Shown here: positions 45,947-54,272 of the stretch, piece after piece
How the letters are laid out: every line of letters begins with the position of its first letter
Numbering within the stretch: the stretch's first letter is position 1
Source: Chloroflexota bacterium
GTDB lineage: Bacteria; Chloroflexota; Anaerolineae; Anaerolineales; UBA4823
Length of the DNA stretch: 58,184 bases
NCBI GenBank assembly: GCA_029557965.1
Contig: JAKQIM010000061.1
Location: forward strand, 1 to 58,184
Direction of reading: 5' to 3'
Notes under the pieces: generated by a model
Told to the model about the DNA's origin: nothing
What the model saw: the letters and a program-made list of their open reading frames with translations, nothing else
Database searches by the model: none
Translations under genes and position numbers: made by a program

Positions 45947-45972
45947 CGACCGAGGTCGTTACGGTGATCAAA

Positions 45973-46434
45973 ATGAATGCTTTGCAATCTTCCAATGCTT
46001 CTTCCCCAGGGCGGCGCGGCGTAGATTACATCGGCGTGGGGGTGGGCGCGCTGATCGTCGACGAGCAGGGGCGCTTATTTCTGGCACGGCGCGGACCAAA
46101 AGCCAAGAACGAACGCGGCTTGTGGGAATTCCCCGGCGGCTCGGTAGAATTTGGCGAAACGCTCGCCGCCGCCTTGCAGCGCGAGATGGATGAAGAATTC
46201 GGCATCCAGATTGCGGTGGGCAAGCTGCTGGATGTGGTGGATCATATCCTGCCCGAAGAAGGACAGCACTGGGTTTCGCCCACCTTCTTGTGCCGCATCA
46301 CCGCCGGGCAGCCGGTCATCCGCGAGCCAGGCAAATGCGCTGAGATTGGCTGGTTTGCCCCACATGCCGTGCCCAGCGATTTGACCCTCATCACCCGCCA
46401 GAACCTGGCACATTACTTGCAGCGTATGAGATGA
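45973..46434 (+). CDS. Nudix hydrolase (MutT-like)
   Basis: 153 aa from the ATG at 45973, which has GGTGATC ahead, matching the extended Shine-Dalgarno; GTG codons at 45943 and 45964 are alternatives, the first overlapping the previous stop. Nudix box GGSVEFGETLAAALQREMDE then EFG. The start IGVGVGALIVDEQGRLFLARRG and the WEFPGG are typical of MutT/NudG-like dNTP-cleaning enzymes; substrate is not certain. Confidence 0.85.
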   Translation: MNALQSSNASSPGRRGVDYIGVGVGALIVDEQGRLFLARRGPKAKNERGLWEFPGGSVEFGETLAAALQREMDEEFGIQIAVGKLLDVVDHILPEEGQHWVSPTFLCRITAGQPVIREPGKCAEIGWFAPHAVPSDLTLITRQNLAHYLQRMR

Positions 46435-46511
46435 CTTCATAATCCCCCAGGCCCCTGACCTGGCACAGCTTATGCAACCAAAAGGGCAGATATTTTTCCT
46501 CCCGCTTCTGC

Positions 46512-46540
46512 TTGACGCGATTTTTGGAATATGCTAGTAT
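46512..46540 (+). promoter_or_regulatory. Strong promoter of the LysM lipoprotein
   Basis: TTGACG (46512-46517), 17-base spacer, extended TGC plus TAGTAT (46535-46540). Confidence 0.7.
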
Positions 46541-46576
46541 CATTAACTCGTATTATTAAAAAGGAGATGAATTCAC

Positions 46577-47269
46577 ATGAATATCCAGCGTTTTCTCCGC
46601 TATGGCACGGTGATTGCCCTCGTGATGGTGTTGGCTGTGGCACTCAGCGGCTGCCTTAGGGCAGCTTCAGAAGGGATCACGGATACCACCGATACCACCG
46701 GTTCCAGCTACCCGGTACCGGGCGCAACGGATCAAAACATGGGCGAACTGGGCACCCTGGTGGCCCAAACCGAGGCCGCTCAGCAGACCCCAGGCATGCC
46801 GCCCGCCACCCAGCAGCCGGTCGTCAATCCCGAAGTTCCTGCGGTGACCGAGACGCCCCAGCCAGTCCCGCCCGAACAGCAACCCCAGCCCACCGCGGCT
46901 CCGGTTGTATATATCGAGGCCACAGCGGGCGCGCCGCCTGCCACCTACACCCTGCAACCAGGCGAGTTCCCCTTCTGCATTGCCCGCCGCTTCAACGTTG
47001 ACCAGTATGAACTGCTCAACATCAACGGCCTGGGGTTGAGCTCTAACGTGTACCCCGGAACCACCCTCAAGATTCCTCAGACCGGAAACACATTTGCCGG
47101 CGAAAACACGCTGATGAATCACCCCACCACCTACAAGATCAAGGCTGGCGACACCATCTACAGCATTGCCTGCGCCTTTGGCGATGTATCGCCCGACATG
47201 ATTGCACTGCAGAACAATTTGCAGGCCCCTTACAGCCTGACTGCCGGTGACGTGCTGATCATCCCATAG
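46577..47269 (+). CDS. LysM-domain lipoprotein
   Basis: 230 aa, ATG with AAGGAGATG ahead. Lipobox LSGC with Cys near residue 26, then a Thr/Pro/Gln-rich linker to about residue 120. Two LysM domains: TYTLQPGEFPFCIARRFNVD and TYKIKAGDTIYSIACAFGDV, each ending in an LKIP- or LIIP-type strand. LysM binds N-acetylglucosamine polymers, so the protein probably links the membrane to the cell wall or sheath. Its own promoter and the hairpin at 47290 suggest a single-gene transcript. Confidence 0.93.
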   Translation: MNIQRFLRYGTVIALVMVLAVALSGCLRAASEGITDTTDTTGSSYPVPGATDQNMGELGTLVAQTEAAQQTPGMPPATQQPVVNPEVPAVTETPQPVPPEQQPQPTAAPVVYIEATAGAPPATYTLQPGEFPFCIARRFNVDQYELLNINGLGLSSNVYPGTTLKIPQTGNTFAGENTLMNHPTTYKIKAGDTIYSIACAFGDVSPDMIALQNNLQAPYSLTAGDVLIIP

Positions 47270-47289
47270 AAAAGCTGCACCATTGATCT

Positions 47290-47320
47290 GATGTGAGCGC
47301 GCAACAAGGGCGCTCACATC
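47290..47320 (+). terminator. Hairpin after the LysM gene
   Basis: Perfect 11-bp stem (47290-47300 with 47310-47320), 9-base loop, followed by TGGTTT. Just upstream of the AAGGAG site of the next gene, so it may terminate or act in the leader. Confidence 0.55.
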
Positions 47321-47337
47321 TGGTTTAAGGAGATGCC

Positions 47338-47868
47338 ATGGCTTACGAAACCTTGCAAAGTGAAAACATCTTCGCCGGGCGCGCCTTCAAGGTGCGCCGC
47401 GACCTGATCCGCCTGCCAGACGACCAGGAGATGTGGCTGGATATTGTCGAGCATGTCAAGTCTGTATCGGTGGTGCCGCTGGACGCCGAAGGGCAGATCT
47501 GGTTCGTAAAGCAGTACCGCCATCCGGCCCGGCAAGAGCTGCTGGAGCTGCCTGCCGGGATGGTAGAGGCGGGTGAAGACCCGCTGGAATGCGCCCGGCG
47601 CGAGCTGCGCGAAGAGATCGGCATGGGCTGCCAGCAGATGACAGAGATTGGCGGCTTCTTCCTGGCTGCCGGTTACTGCACCGAGTACATGCACGTTTAC
47701 CTTGCCACCGGGCTGTACCCTGCCCCCCTGCCGGGCGATGTGGATGAGTTTTTGAGCGTCATCAAGCTGCCTGCCGCGCAGGCCTATGAGATGGCCCAAA
47801 GCGGGCAGATCCCCGATGCCAAAAGCCTGGCTGGGCTGCTGTTAGCCCAGGCCAAGCACAATGCTTAA
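47338..47868 (+). CDS. nudF: ADP-ribose pyrophosphatase-like Nudix hydrolase
   Basis: 176 aa, ATG with AAGGAGATGCC ahead. Nudix box GMVEAGEDPLECARREL then REEIG, preceded by the ELPAG lead-in, and the ADP-ribose-type spacing of the RQYRHPARQELLELPAG block. Splits ADP-ribose into AMP and ribose 5-phosphate. Its TAA stop and the TAA of the convergent gene share the palindrome TTAA (47865-47868). Confidence 0.88.
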   Translation: MAYETLQSENIFAGRAFKVRRDLIRLPDDQEMWLDIVEHVKSVSVVPLDAEGQIWFVKQYRHPARQELLELPAGMVEAGEDPLECARRELREEIGMGCQQMTEIGGFFLAAGYCTEYMHVYLATGLYPAPLPGDVDEFLSVIKLPAAQAYEMAQSGQIPDAKSLAGLLLAQAKHNA

Positions 47869-48398
47869 CTTTCTTGGGGAGCGCGCTTTAGCACCACCAG
47901 GGTTTCGAGGTAAGAGCGGTTCATTAAGGCCGCTGGCGCCTCGATATGCAGGGCAGGGAAAAGCGGAGAAGTAACGGTCACGCCGTATAGCATGAAAAAG
48001 GCATTCGTGCCTTCAGACATTAATGCCGAAAACTCGAAACGGCCAGACCATTCCAGGGTGCCGGTAATGTCATAAGACGAAGTGGTGATCTGCGTGGGGT
48101 ATGGGAACAGGCGGGTATAACCCCCGCGCATCATGCCCTGCAAACCCACGTACTCGCGCTTGGCGAGGCAGGTAAGGATAACCTGAGATTTGACCATCCA
48201 CATCACCGGGGCATAGTTCAACACCTTATCCGGCTTGTAGATATGGGCCAGGCTGGCATCATCCACTTCGATGTAAGAATTGGTAATATCGCTGAACATT
48301 CCCAACAGCCCGCTGTGCGTTACTTTGAGCTGCCCAAACACATAATGGTTGGTGGTCAATAAGTCGGCAGGGATGAAACGTCCGGAGGATAATGCCAT
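47865..48398 (-). CDS. Protein of unknown function
   Basis: 177 aa, ATG at 48398 with AAGGAAC upstream. No signal peptide or membrane helix. Begins ALSSGRFIPADLLTTNHYVF; beta-rich, with IEVDDASLAHIYKP and ITTSSYDITGTLEW. I do not recognise the family. It lies downstream of a small zinc-finger gene on the same strand and may be co-transcribed with it. Confidence 0.75.
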   Translation of the reverse strand: MALSSGRFIPADLLTTNHYVFGQLKVTHSGLLGMFSDITNSYIEVDDASLAHIYKPDKVLNYAPVMWMVKSQVILTCLAKREYVGLQGMMRGGYTRLFPYPTQITTSSYDITGTLEWSGRFEFSALMSEGTNAFFMLYGVTVTSPLFPALHIEAPAALMNRSYLETLVVLKRAPQES

Positions 48399-48415
48399 GA
48401 GGATGTTCCTTTCGA

Positions 48416-48715
48416 TTAGTGGGGCTGAGGCCGGTCCAGGCGCGGGGGACGGCCGCGGCGCTGGAAGGGCGGGCGGCGGCCCGTGCTGGGGCTGAGCAAC
48501 GTGTTCAACCAACTGACCGCGCGGGCATCGTATTCTCGCCGCCCGCACACATCACAAACCCAAGAAGGGAAATTCGGCACAGTGACCAATTGTTCATTGA
48601 GCCAGGTGAAATAGGTCAGGTATTCAAGGTGGTAAAGGCCGGCATGGCACTCTGGGCAGATCGGAGCCTGAGTGGGCAGGGGCGTATTTTCAGAAGATTT
48701 CTTTTGATCAGACAT
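48416..48715 (-). CDS. YgiT/MqsA-type zinc-finger small protein
   Basis: 99 aa, ATG at 48715. Two CxxC pairs: CPEC near residue 19 and CDVCGRREYDARAVSWLN near 54, the YgiT-type zinc finger pattern of MqsA-like antitoxins. The C-terminal tail is Arg/Pro-rich and there is no helix-turn-helix. Full antitoxins of this type have an HTH and a toxin partner; neither is evident, so regulation or RNA binding is as likely. Confidence 0.75.
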   Translation of the reverse strand: MSDQKKSSENTPLPTQAPICPECHAGLYHLEYLTYFTWLNEQLVTVPNFPSWVCDVCGRREYDARAVSWLNTLLSPSTGRRPPFQRRGRPPRLDRPQPH

Positions 48716-48731
48716 AAGCTCGTCTTTAAGG

Positions 48732-49325
48732 TCAAGGAATAGGGGTAGCCAATGAAACATGGGCAATCGTGCCCATCTCTGAGAGCGGCCAATAGATGAA
48801 GATCGCCTTGCCAATCACATAGTCCAGCGGCAGCATGCCCCATTCATGCGAGTCAGAAGAAAGGTTGCGGTTATCGCCCAGCACAAACAGGTAATCAGCC
48901 GGCACCGTCCAATCGCCCGTGTATCTTGGCGGGGCAGAAATATATGGTTCATCCAAGGGGTGTTCGTTCACCATCACCACGCCGTTAGCAATGGCGATCC
49001 GATCGCCAGGCAGGCCGATGACCCGCTTGATGTATTCCTGCTCGGGATCGCGCGGGAAGTGGAAGACGATCACATCGCCGCGCTCGGGCAGGCCAAAACG
49101 GTAGCCCAGGCGGTTGACGACCACCAGTTCATTATGGTGCATGGTCGGCTCCATGCTGGCCCCATCCACGCGGATGCGCGCCGAAACAGCATTGATGCCC
49201 ACAAACAGCACCACCGCCAGGATCAACGTCTCAAGGATGTCCATCAAGAAATTCATCACGCCCAAAGCCGCCGGTTTTTGACCGGCTGGCTGAGAGGCTG
49301 CATCTTCAGGCTGTATCGAGTTCAC
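48732..49325 (-). CDS. lepB: Signal peptidase I
   Basis: 197 aa, GTG start at 49325, 6 bases after a TATAAT box. One N-terminal helix (ILETLILAVVLFVGINA), then the catalytic serine in RVDGASMEPTM, the catalytic lysine in YIKRVIGLPGDRI, and the GDNRNLSSDSHEWG block. Cleaves Sec signal peptides on the outer side of the membrane. No Shine-Dalgarno, consistent with a leaderless mRNA. Confidence 0.95.
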   Translation of the reverse strand: MNSIQPEDAASQPAGQKPAALGVMNFLMDILETLILAVVLFVGINAVSARIRVDGASMEPTMHHNELVVVNRLGYRFGLPERGDVIVFHFPRDPEQEYIKRVIGLPGDRIAIANGVVMVNEHPLDEPYISAPPRYTGDWTVPADYLFVLGDNRNLSSDSHEWGMLPLDYVIGKAIFIYWPLSEMGTIAHVSLATPIP

Positions 49326-49331
49326 GGACGG

Positions 49332-49360
49332 ATTATAAAACGGCTTGCAGGTTGGGGCAA
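49332..49360 (-). promoter_or_regulatory. Promoter of lepB
   Basis: Minus strand TTGCCC (49360-49355), 17-base spacer, TATAAT (49337-49332); GTG start 6 bases later. Confidence 0.6.
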
Positions 49361-49410
49361 GAGGCGTTTGGAGAGATGAGATATTTCACATTTCATCATC
49401 TTCAGGCTTC

Positions 49411-50781
49411 CTATTTGCGCCGCGGCCGCATCACCAGGCGGATGGGAGTACCAGTAAAGGGGTGTGACAGGCGAATGCGGTTTTCTAAGAAGCGCGCGTA
49501 CGTGAAATGAGCCAGCTTGGGGTTGTTGCAGTACAGCAAGAAGGTTGGCGGGTCGCTGCGCACCTGGGTGGCATAATACACCTTGAGCTGCTGGCCCGCA
49601 TGAGAAGGAGCAGGATGGCGCTCTTGGGCATCTTGCAAGATCTGGTTCAACTGCGAGGTCGGAAGACGCATCAGGCGCTCTTCTTGCACCTTGATAGCCA
49701 TGGGCAGCACCTGTTCTACCCGCTGACCAGTCTTGGCAGAAATGAACAGGATGGGCACATAATCCATAAAGTTCAATTCCTGGCGGATCTTATCGGTGAA
49801 AGAGGCCATGGTGTAGGTGTCCTTAGGAACCGCATCCCATTTATTGACCACCACCACGGTGCTTTTCCAGGATTCTAAAACGAAACCGGCAATGTGGGCG
49901 TCCTGGGCGCTGATGCCGCTGGTGGCATCGATGACCAGCAGCGATACATCGGCCCGCTCAATGGCTTGCAGTGAGCGCAAAACGCTGTACTTCTCTACAC
50001 CAGGCTCAATGTGACCGCGCCGGCGGATGCCAGCCGTGTCGATGAGGGTGATCGGTAGATCGTCGTAGGTCATGTAAGTATCAATGGCATCGCGCGTGGT
50101 GCCGGCGATGGGGCTGACGATGGCGCGCTCTTCGCCCAGCAGGCGGTTGAGCAGGCTGGATTTGCCCACATTAGGCTTGCCGACGATGGCGATCTTGACC
50201 GATTCGTCCTCTTCTTCTTCGCCGCGCGTCTCAAAGGTATCCACCAGGGCATCCAACATATCCCCGGTGCCCGTACCGTGTAAAGCCGAGATGGGGTAAG
50301 GATCGCCCAGGCCCAGCTCGTAGAACTGCAAAGCAACCATGCGGCGCTCTTCGCTCTCGCACTTGTTGACCACCAGCAAAACAGGTGGCTTGAGTTTGCC
50401 ATCTTGTTCAACCTGGTAGCGGCGCAAGATCTCAGCCACTTCCTGGTCGGCAGAGGTCACACCGCTGTCAGCATCGGTGATAAAAAGCACGGCATCGGCT
50501 TCGCGGATGGCAATTTCGGCCTGGGTACGGATCTGCTCGATGAAGTCGGCCGAGCCGATGGAGAGCGGCTGTTGGTTGCGGCTGACCTGGGTGGGGTCAA
50601 TGCCGCCCGTATCCACGATATCGAAGACCCTGCCAATCCATTCGGCTTCAGCCATCAACCGGTCACGGGTGGTGCCGGGCACATCATCGACCACTGCCAG
50701 CCGCTCACCCGCCAGGCGGTTGAACAGGGTGCTCTTGCCAACATTTGGACGCCCAACCAGGGCGACAATCGGTTTTCTCAT
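49411..50781 (-). CDS. der: Ribosome biogenesis GTPase Der (EngA)
   Basis: 456 aa. Two tandem G domains, the feature unique to Der: GRPNVGKST with DTGGI, and GKPNVGKSS with DTAGI and NKWD. A C-terminal KH-like domain ends RLSHPFTGTPIRLVMRPRRK. Helps assemble the 50S subunit. Same-strand gene after the cdaA/cdaR pair, 10 bases downstream of cdaR. Confidence 0.97.
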   Translation of the reverse strand: MRKPIVALVGRPNVGKSTLFNRLAGERLAVVDDVPGTTRDRLMAEAEWIGRVFDIVDTGGIDPTQVSRNQQPLSIGSADFIEQIRTQAEIAIREADAVLFITDADSGVTSADQEVAEILRRYQVEQDGKLKPPVLLVVNKCESEERRMVALQFYELGLGDPYPISALHGTGTGDMLDALVDTFETRGEEEEDESVKIAIVGKPNVGKSSLLNRLLGEERAIVSPIAGTTRDAIDTYMTYDDLPITLIDTAGIRRRGHIEPGVEKYSVLRSLQAIERADVSLLVIDATSGISAQDAHIAGFVLESWKSTVVVVNKWDAVPKDTYTMASFTDKIRQELNFMDYVPILFISAKTGQRVEQVLPMAIKVQEERLMRLPTSQLNQILQDAQERHPAPSHAGQQLKVYYATQVRSDPPTFLLYCNNPKLAHFTYARFLENRIRLSHPFTGTPIRLVMRPRRK

Positions 50782-50790
50782 GGATCATCC

Positions 50791-52101
50791 TCAGGGTCTT
50801 AGGGTAGGGGTAGGGGTACCTGTACGCAGGGGGGTAGGGGTAAAAGAAGGCGTCAGGGTGGGTGTGGGTGTGGGGGCCAACGTAATAATGACCTCCACCG
50901 TACTGGGAAGGATAGACACCTTCTGCACCTGGTCGGGCAAGAAATCTACCACCGGGATCAATTGATACGTACCGGCGGTATAGTCGGTCAGGTCAACCAT
51001 CAGGCGGATATCACCCGGCTCAAGAGCATCCAAGATGGGCACCGGGCCCGAGAGGATGACATCTACGGTAGATGGAGACACGCTGGCTAAGAGGCCGGGC
51101 GTCAGGCCAATCACCTCCACCGGCAGCGAAACCGCCAGGCTACTCTCAATGGCGGCAATGCTGACCTGCGCCAGCACTTTCGGGTCTCCGACCACCGAGA
51201 TGCCCGCCGGCAGGTTAAGGTCCACCAGGGCTTCAAAATCATCCGTGCTGCCGGTCAGGTCAATGGGCATCGTCTCGATGTAACCGGGCAGGTCGCCCAC
51301 CAGGTCTGGGTCAGAAGAAAAGACCACCACCCCAACCGGCGTGACAAAAAGGTTGGTCAGCTTATAACCGCTGGGCACCTGCCCCTCAGAGACGGCCTTG
51401 ATGATGACGTAACGGTAGCCGCCCAACAATTCAATCGGCTGGCTGACGGCAGCCTGGTCGGGGGTGATGGTAAGCCCGCTGATGGCCTTGCCGGCGGCAT
51501 CCAGGGCCACCGGGGTGAGCTGTTTGGATACCGTCTCGCTGGCGCCGGCAATATCCAGGGCCAGGCGCACACTTTCTACGCGGTCCACGAGCGATTTGGG
51601 GCCCGAAACGCTCACCTCGCTAGGCTGCAAGACGGGGGTGCCGACCTGGTAGCCAGTGGGCGGCAGGCCGCTCACCACCAGCTCAAGCGGGAAAGTTTCG
51701 GTCACCAAAGGTTCCAGGACCACGGTGATGGTTTGTGGGTCTTGCTTGATCAGGCGCACCAGGCGCAAATCAATCTGCACCTGCACCGGGATTGTATGCT
51801 CACCGGCCCCTAAGCCCGATAGGTCTACCCAGGCGCGCACGCTTTGCCGGTCTGTATTCAACACACCCCAAACCGAGTTGGGGGCCTTGATGGTCAGGGT
51901 CACATCGCCATCGGGGCTGCCGATGATCTGCAGGCTGGGGTCTTGGCCAACGATCTCGATCGGCACAGCCCGCCCCAGGGCATGCTCTTCATTCGGGTCA
52001 GCCGAGGTGATGGCAGACACCCAAACGATCAGCGCCAACATAAAAGCCAGCGCCAGGGTTGTCAAATTCTTTGCCAGCCAGCGCAAAGGAGAACCCTTCA
52101 T
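50791..52101 (-). CDS. cdaR: YbbR-domain protein (CdaR-like)
   Basis: 436 aa, ATG overlapping the cdaA stop by four bases. One N-terminal helix (residues 12-30), then four YbbR repeats with the recurring pattern of a strand followed by G-L-P or VDLTG, and a Thr/Pro-rich C-terminal tail of about 25 residues. CdaR binds CdaA and adjusts c-di-AMP synthesis. Overlap with cdaA fits co-translation. Confidence 0.92.
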   Translation of the reverse strand: MKGSPLRWLAKNLTTLALAFMLALIVWVSAITSADPNEEHALGRAVPIEIVGQDPSLQIIGSPDGDVTLTIKAPNSVWGVLNTDRQSVRAWVDLSGLGAGEHTIPVQVQIDLRLVRLIKQDPQTITVVLEPLVTETFPLELVVSGLPPTGYQVGTPVLQPSEVSVSGPKSLVDRVESVRLALDIAGASETVSKQLTPVALDAAGKAISGLTITPDQAAVSQPIELLGGYRYVIIKAVSEGQVPSGYKLTNLFVTPVGVVVFSSDPDLVGDLPGYIETMPIDLTGSTDDFEALVDLNLPAGISVVGDPKVLAQVSIAAIESSLAVSLPVEVIGLTPGLLASVSPSTVDVILSGPVPILDALEPGDIRLMVDLTDYTAGTYQLIPVVDFLPDQVQKVSILPSTVEVIITLAPTPTPTLTPSFTPTPLRTGTPTPTLRP

Positions 52102-52985
52102 CCGAGCCTCTCTTCGCCGGGTTTCCCTTTGCCAATCGGCCAGAAATCCGATAGGCGGTGCAAGGCGCTGCGCTTTGCAGGCGGACGGAAGAAAGCCATG
52201 AGAATGTTTTCCAGGCGTTCGGCATCCAGGCGGCGGATCATGCGCCCGCCGTGCACAATTGAAATCGAGCCGGTTTCTTCAGAGACGACCACCACCACCG
52301 CGTCCGAGACCTCTGAGATGCCCAGGGCGGCGCGGTGCCGCAAGCCCATTTGGCGCTCAGGCGAGCGGGTGAGCACGCCCGAAGCAGAAAGCGGCATCAC
52401 ACAAGAGGCCGCGATGACGCGGTCGCCAATCATAATGGCAGCCCCATCATGCAGGGGGGTGTTGGGGTAAAAAACCTGCAACAGCAGCTCGGGGGTCATG
52501 CGGGCGTCCATCAACACGCCGGTATGGATGTATTCTTCCAGCGTATCCGAGCGCTGGATGACGATCAGCGCGCCATGCCGCCGGTCTGAGAGGCGCATGG
52601 CTGCCGTAACCAGCTTGCCGACCATCTTTTCCATCTCTGGCGAGGGGCGGCTCTCCAGGCGCAGGAATCCGGCCCGCCCCAGGCGTTCAAGGGCGCGCCG
52701 GATCTCAGGGGCAAAGATGACCGGCACCGCCAGGACCAGGCCCGGCAGGGTGGTGCCCACCAACCACGAAAACGCCGGGAGCACATCCAGGCTGTTGAGC
52801 ACGCTCACCAGGGCCACCAATACCAGCACACCGCGCAAAAGCACCATGGCCTGGGTATCGCGCAGCAAAAGCAAGATGGCAAAGAATACGAAGGTGACGA
52901 GCGCCAGGTCAATAATGCTCAGCCAGTTCAGGCGCTCGAGCATGAACCCCACATTATCAATCAGGTTTTGAATCAATCCATCCAT
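52098..52985 (-). CDS. cdaA: Diadenylate cyclase CdaA
   Basis: 295 aa. Three N-terminal membrane helices, then the DAC domain with HDGAAIMIGDRVIAASC (DGA motif) and GLRHRAALGISE (RHR motif). It makes c-di-AMP from two ATP. glmM, which often follows cdaR, is absent; der follows instead. Confidence 0.95.
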   Translation of the reverse strand: MDGLIQNLIDNVGFMLERLNWLSIIDLALVTFVFFAILLLLRDTQAMVLLRGVLVLVALVSVLNSLDVLPAFSWLVGTTLPGLVLAVPVIFAPEIRRALERLGRAGFLRLESRPSPEMEKMVGKLVTAAMRLSDRRHGALIVIQRSDTLEEYIHTGVLMDARMTPELLLQVFYPNTPLHDGAAIMIGDRVIAASCVMPLSASGVLTRSPERQMGLRHRAALGISEVSDAVVVVVSEETGSISIVHGGRMIRRLDAERLENILMAFFRPPAKRSALHRLSDFWPIGKGKPGEERLG

Positions 52986-52994
52986 TAAACATAC

Positions 52995-54134
52995 TTATAC
53001 AGGTCGCAGCACCCGGTCTTTACGCAACTGTTTGAAGTACATCACTTCGTCGCTTGCCAGGGTATCTTGGGCGGCCTCTTGCCAGGCACGCACCCCCAGG
53101 CTTTGAATGATGCGCGGCTCGTACCCAAGGGAGCGCCAGACATCTTCCTTGTTCTGAGATAAGGCGCTTGGTAAAAACAGCAGCGAGACTTCGCACTGCA
53201 GGTCACGAGAAGAATTTTCGACCTCGTCAAGCATGATCTTCATGGCTTTATCGAGGACGATATCCGGCTCAACATACACATCGTCTGTGCGGGCCACCAG
53301 GTTTTCAACCTGCCAACCGGCCAGCCCCACCGGGCGATTATCCATCTTGAGAAAAATGAAGGCCTTTTCTCCAAAAGCCGCCATAATGTCTTCGCTGGTC
53401 AGGCGGCGCTGGCCTTTGCTCAAACGGGTGATCAGCTCGGCAATTTCTGCCGCCTGGCGCGGGCGGGCCTTCTCCACCGTCAGCGCGCCTTTGGCCGCCG
53501 GGGTCACCGGACGGAAGACGCCCGTCTCTTCAGATGGGAACAGTTGTTTCCAGGCGGCGTTGACCTGCCGCCAGGTATCTTCAAAAGACCCCTCGTTGCG
53601 GACGACCACGTTGGCAGCAGAGATCTTTTCATCCTGGCTGCCCTGAGCGGTCACGCGCTGGCGGGCCGTGGTCTCATCCATGCCGCGCTTTTGCATCAGG
53701 CGGGCCATCTGGATCTCGGTGGGGGCATAGGTGACCCACAGGGTATCGCAACTGGCACGCAATGGCGACTCAAGCAGCTTGATCGCCTCGATCACAACCA
53801 CTTTTTGGGGCGCCCGGCGCACCAGGATATCCACAGCCTGGCGCACAAGGGGGTGGATGATCGCTTCCAGCTCACTCAGGGCCTGCGGGTCTGAAAAGAC
53901 CACCCTGGCAAGCTTGGTACGATCGATCTGCTCATCCGGGCCCAGGATCCATTTGCCAAAGGTCTTCAACACGCCCTGGTAACCTGGAGCATCTTTTGCC
54001 ATAGCGCGATGCCCTAAAGCATCCGCGTCAATGCCATATGCTCCCAGATGCTCAAGCATCTTACGAACAACACTTTTGCCGGTGGCAATGTTTCCGGTCA
54101 GCCCGATGACGTACTTGCCTGGCCAGGCGCTCAT
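52995..54134 (-). CDS. coaE: Dephospho-CoA kinase fused to a GNAT-like domain
   Basis: 379 aa from the ATG at 54134 (GGAGG ahead); a normal CoaE is about 200 aa. Residues 1 to about 205 are CoaE: P-loop GLTGNIATGKS, then IDADALGHRAM, VIEAIKLLES and AQGSQDEK. The rest (about 225-379), starting LTVEKARPRQAAEIAELITRL, looks like an acetyltransferase (GNAT) fold: AFIFLKMDNRPVGLAGWQVEN as its central strands, then a region ending DVWRSLGYEP. CoaE phosphorylates dephospho-CoA. The added domain could use the CoA product. An adjacent gene is cdaA. Confidence 0.9.
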   Translation of the reverse strand: MSAWPGKYVIGLTGNIATGKSVVRKMLEHLGAYGIDADALGHRAMAKDAPGYQGVLKTFGKWILGPDEQIDRTKLARVVFSDPQALSELEAIIHPLVRQAVDILVRRAPQKVVVIEAIKLLESPLRASCDTLWVTYAPTEIQMARLMQKRGMDETTARQRVTAQGSQDEKISAANVVVRNEGSFEDTWRQVNAAWKQLFPSEETGVFRPVTPAAKGALTVEKARPRQAAEIAELITRLSKGQRRLTSEDIMAAFGEKAFIFLKMDNRPVGLAGWQVENLVARTDDVYVEPDIVLDKAMKIMLDEVENSSRDLQCEVSLLFLPSALSQNKEDVWRSLGYEPRIIQSLGVRAWQEAAQDTLASDEVMYFKQLRKDRVLRPV

Positions 54135-54218
54135 TGTGCCTCCAACCGCTCGAAGGGTATAGATATTGAATAATAGTACCATTGATGAATTAAGAAAACA
54201 AGGGCCGAAAAGGGCCCT

Positions 54219-54264
54219 TAAACAAGCATAAGGCGGTGCGTCGGCACCGCCTCATGCTTGTTTA
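54219..54264. terminator. Hairpin between coaE and dppC
   Basis: Stem 54219-54239 with 54244-54264, 20 pairs with one A-C mismatch, 4-base loop. TTTA arms suggest it can stop transcripts of the permease genes. A second 7-bp hairpin (54200-54206 with 54213-54219) lies beside it. Confidence 0.7.
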
Positions 54265-54272
54265 TAAATTTC

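Noticed and set aside
54200-54219. Small 7-bp hairpin beside the coaE-dppC hairpin as a separate terminator
   Set aside because: Short and overlapping by one base with the much stronger stem; no T-run.
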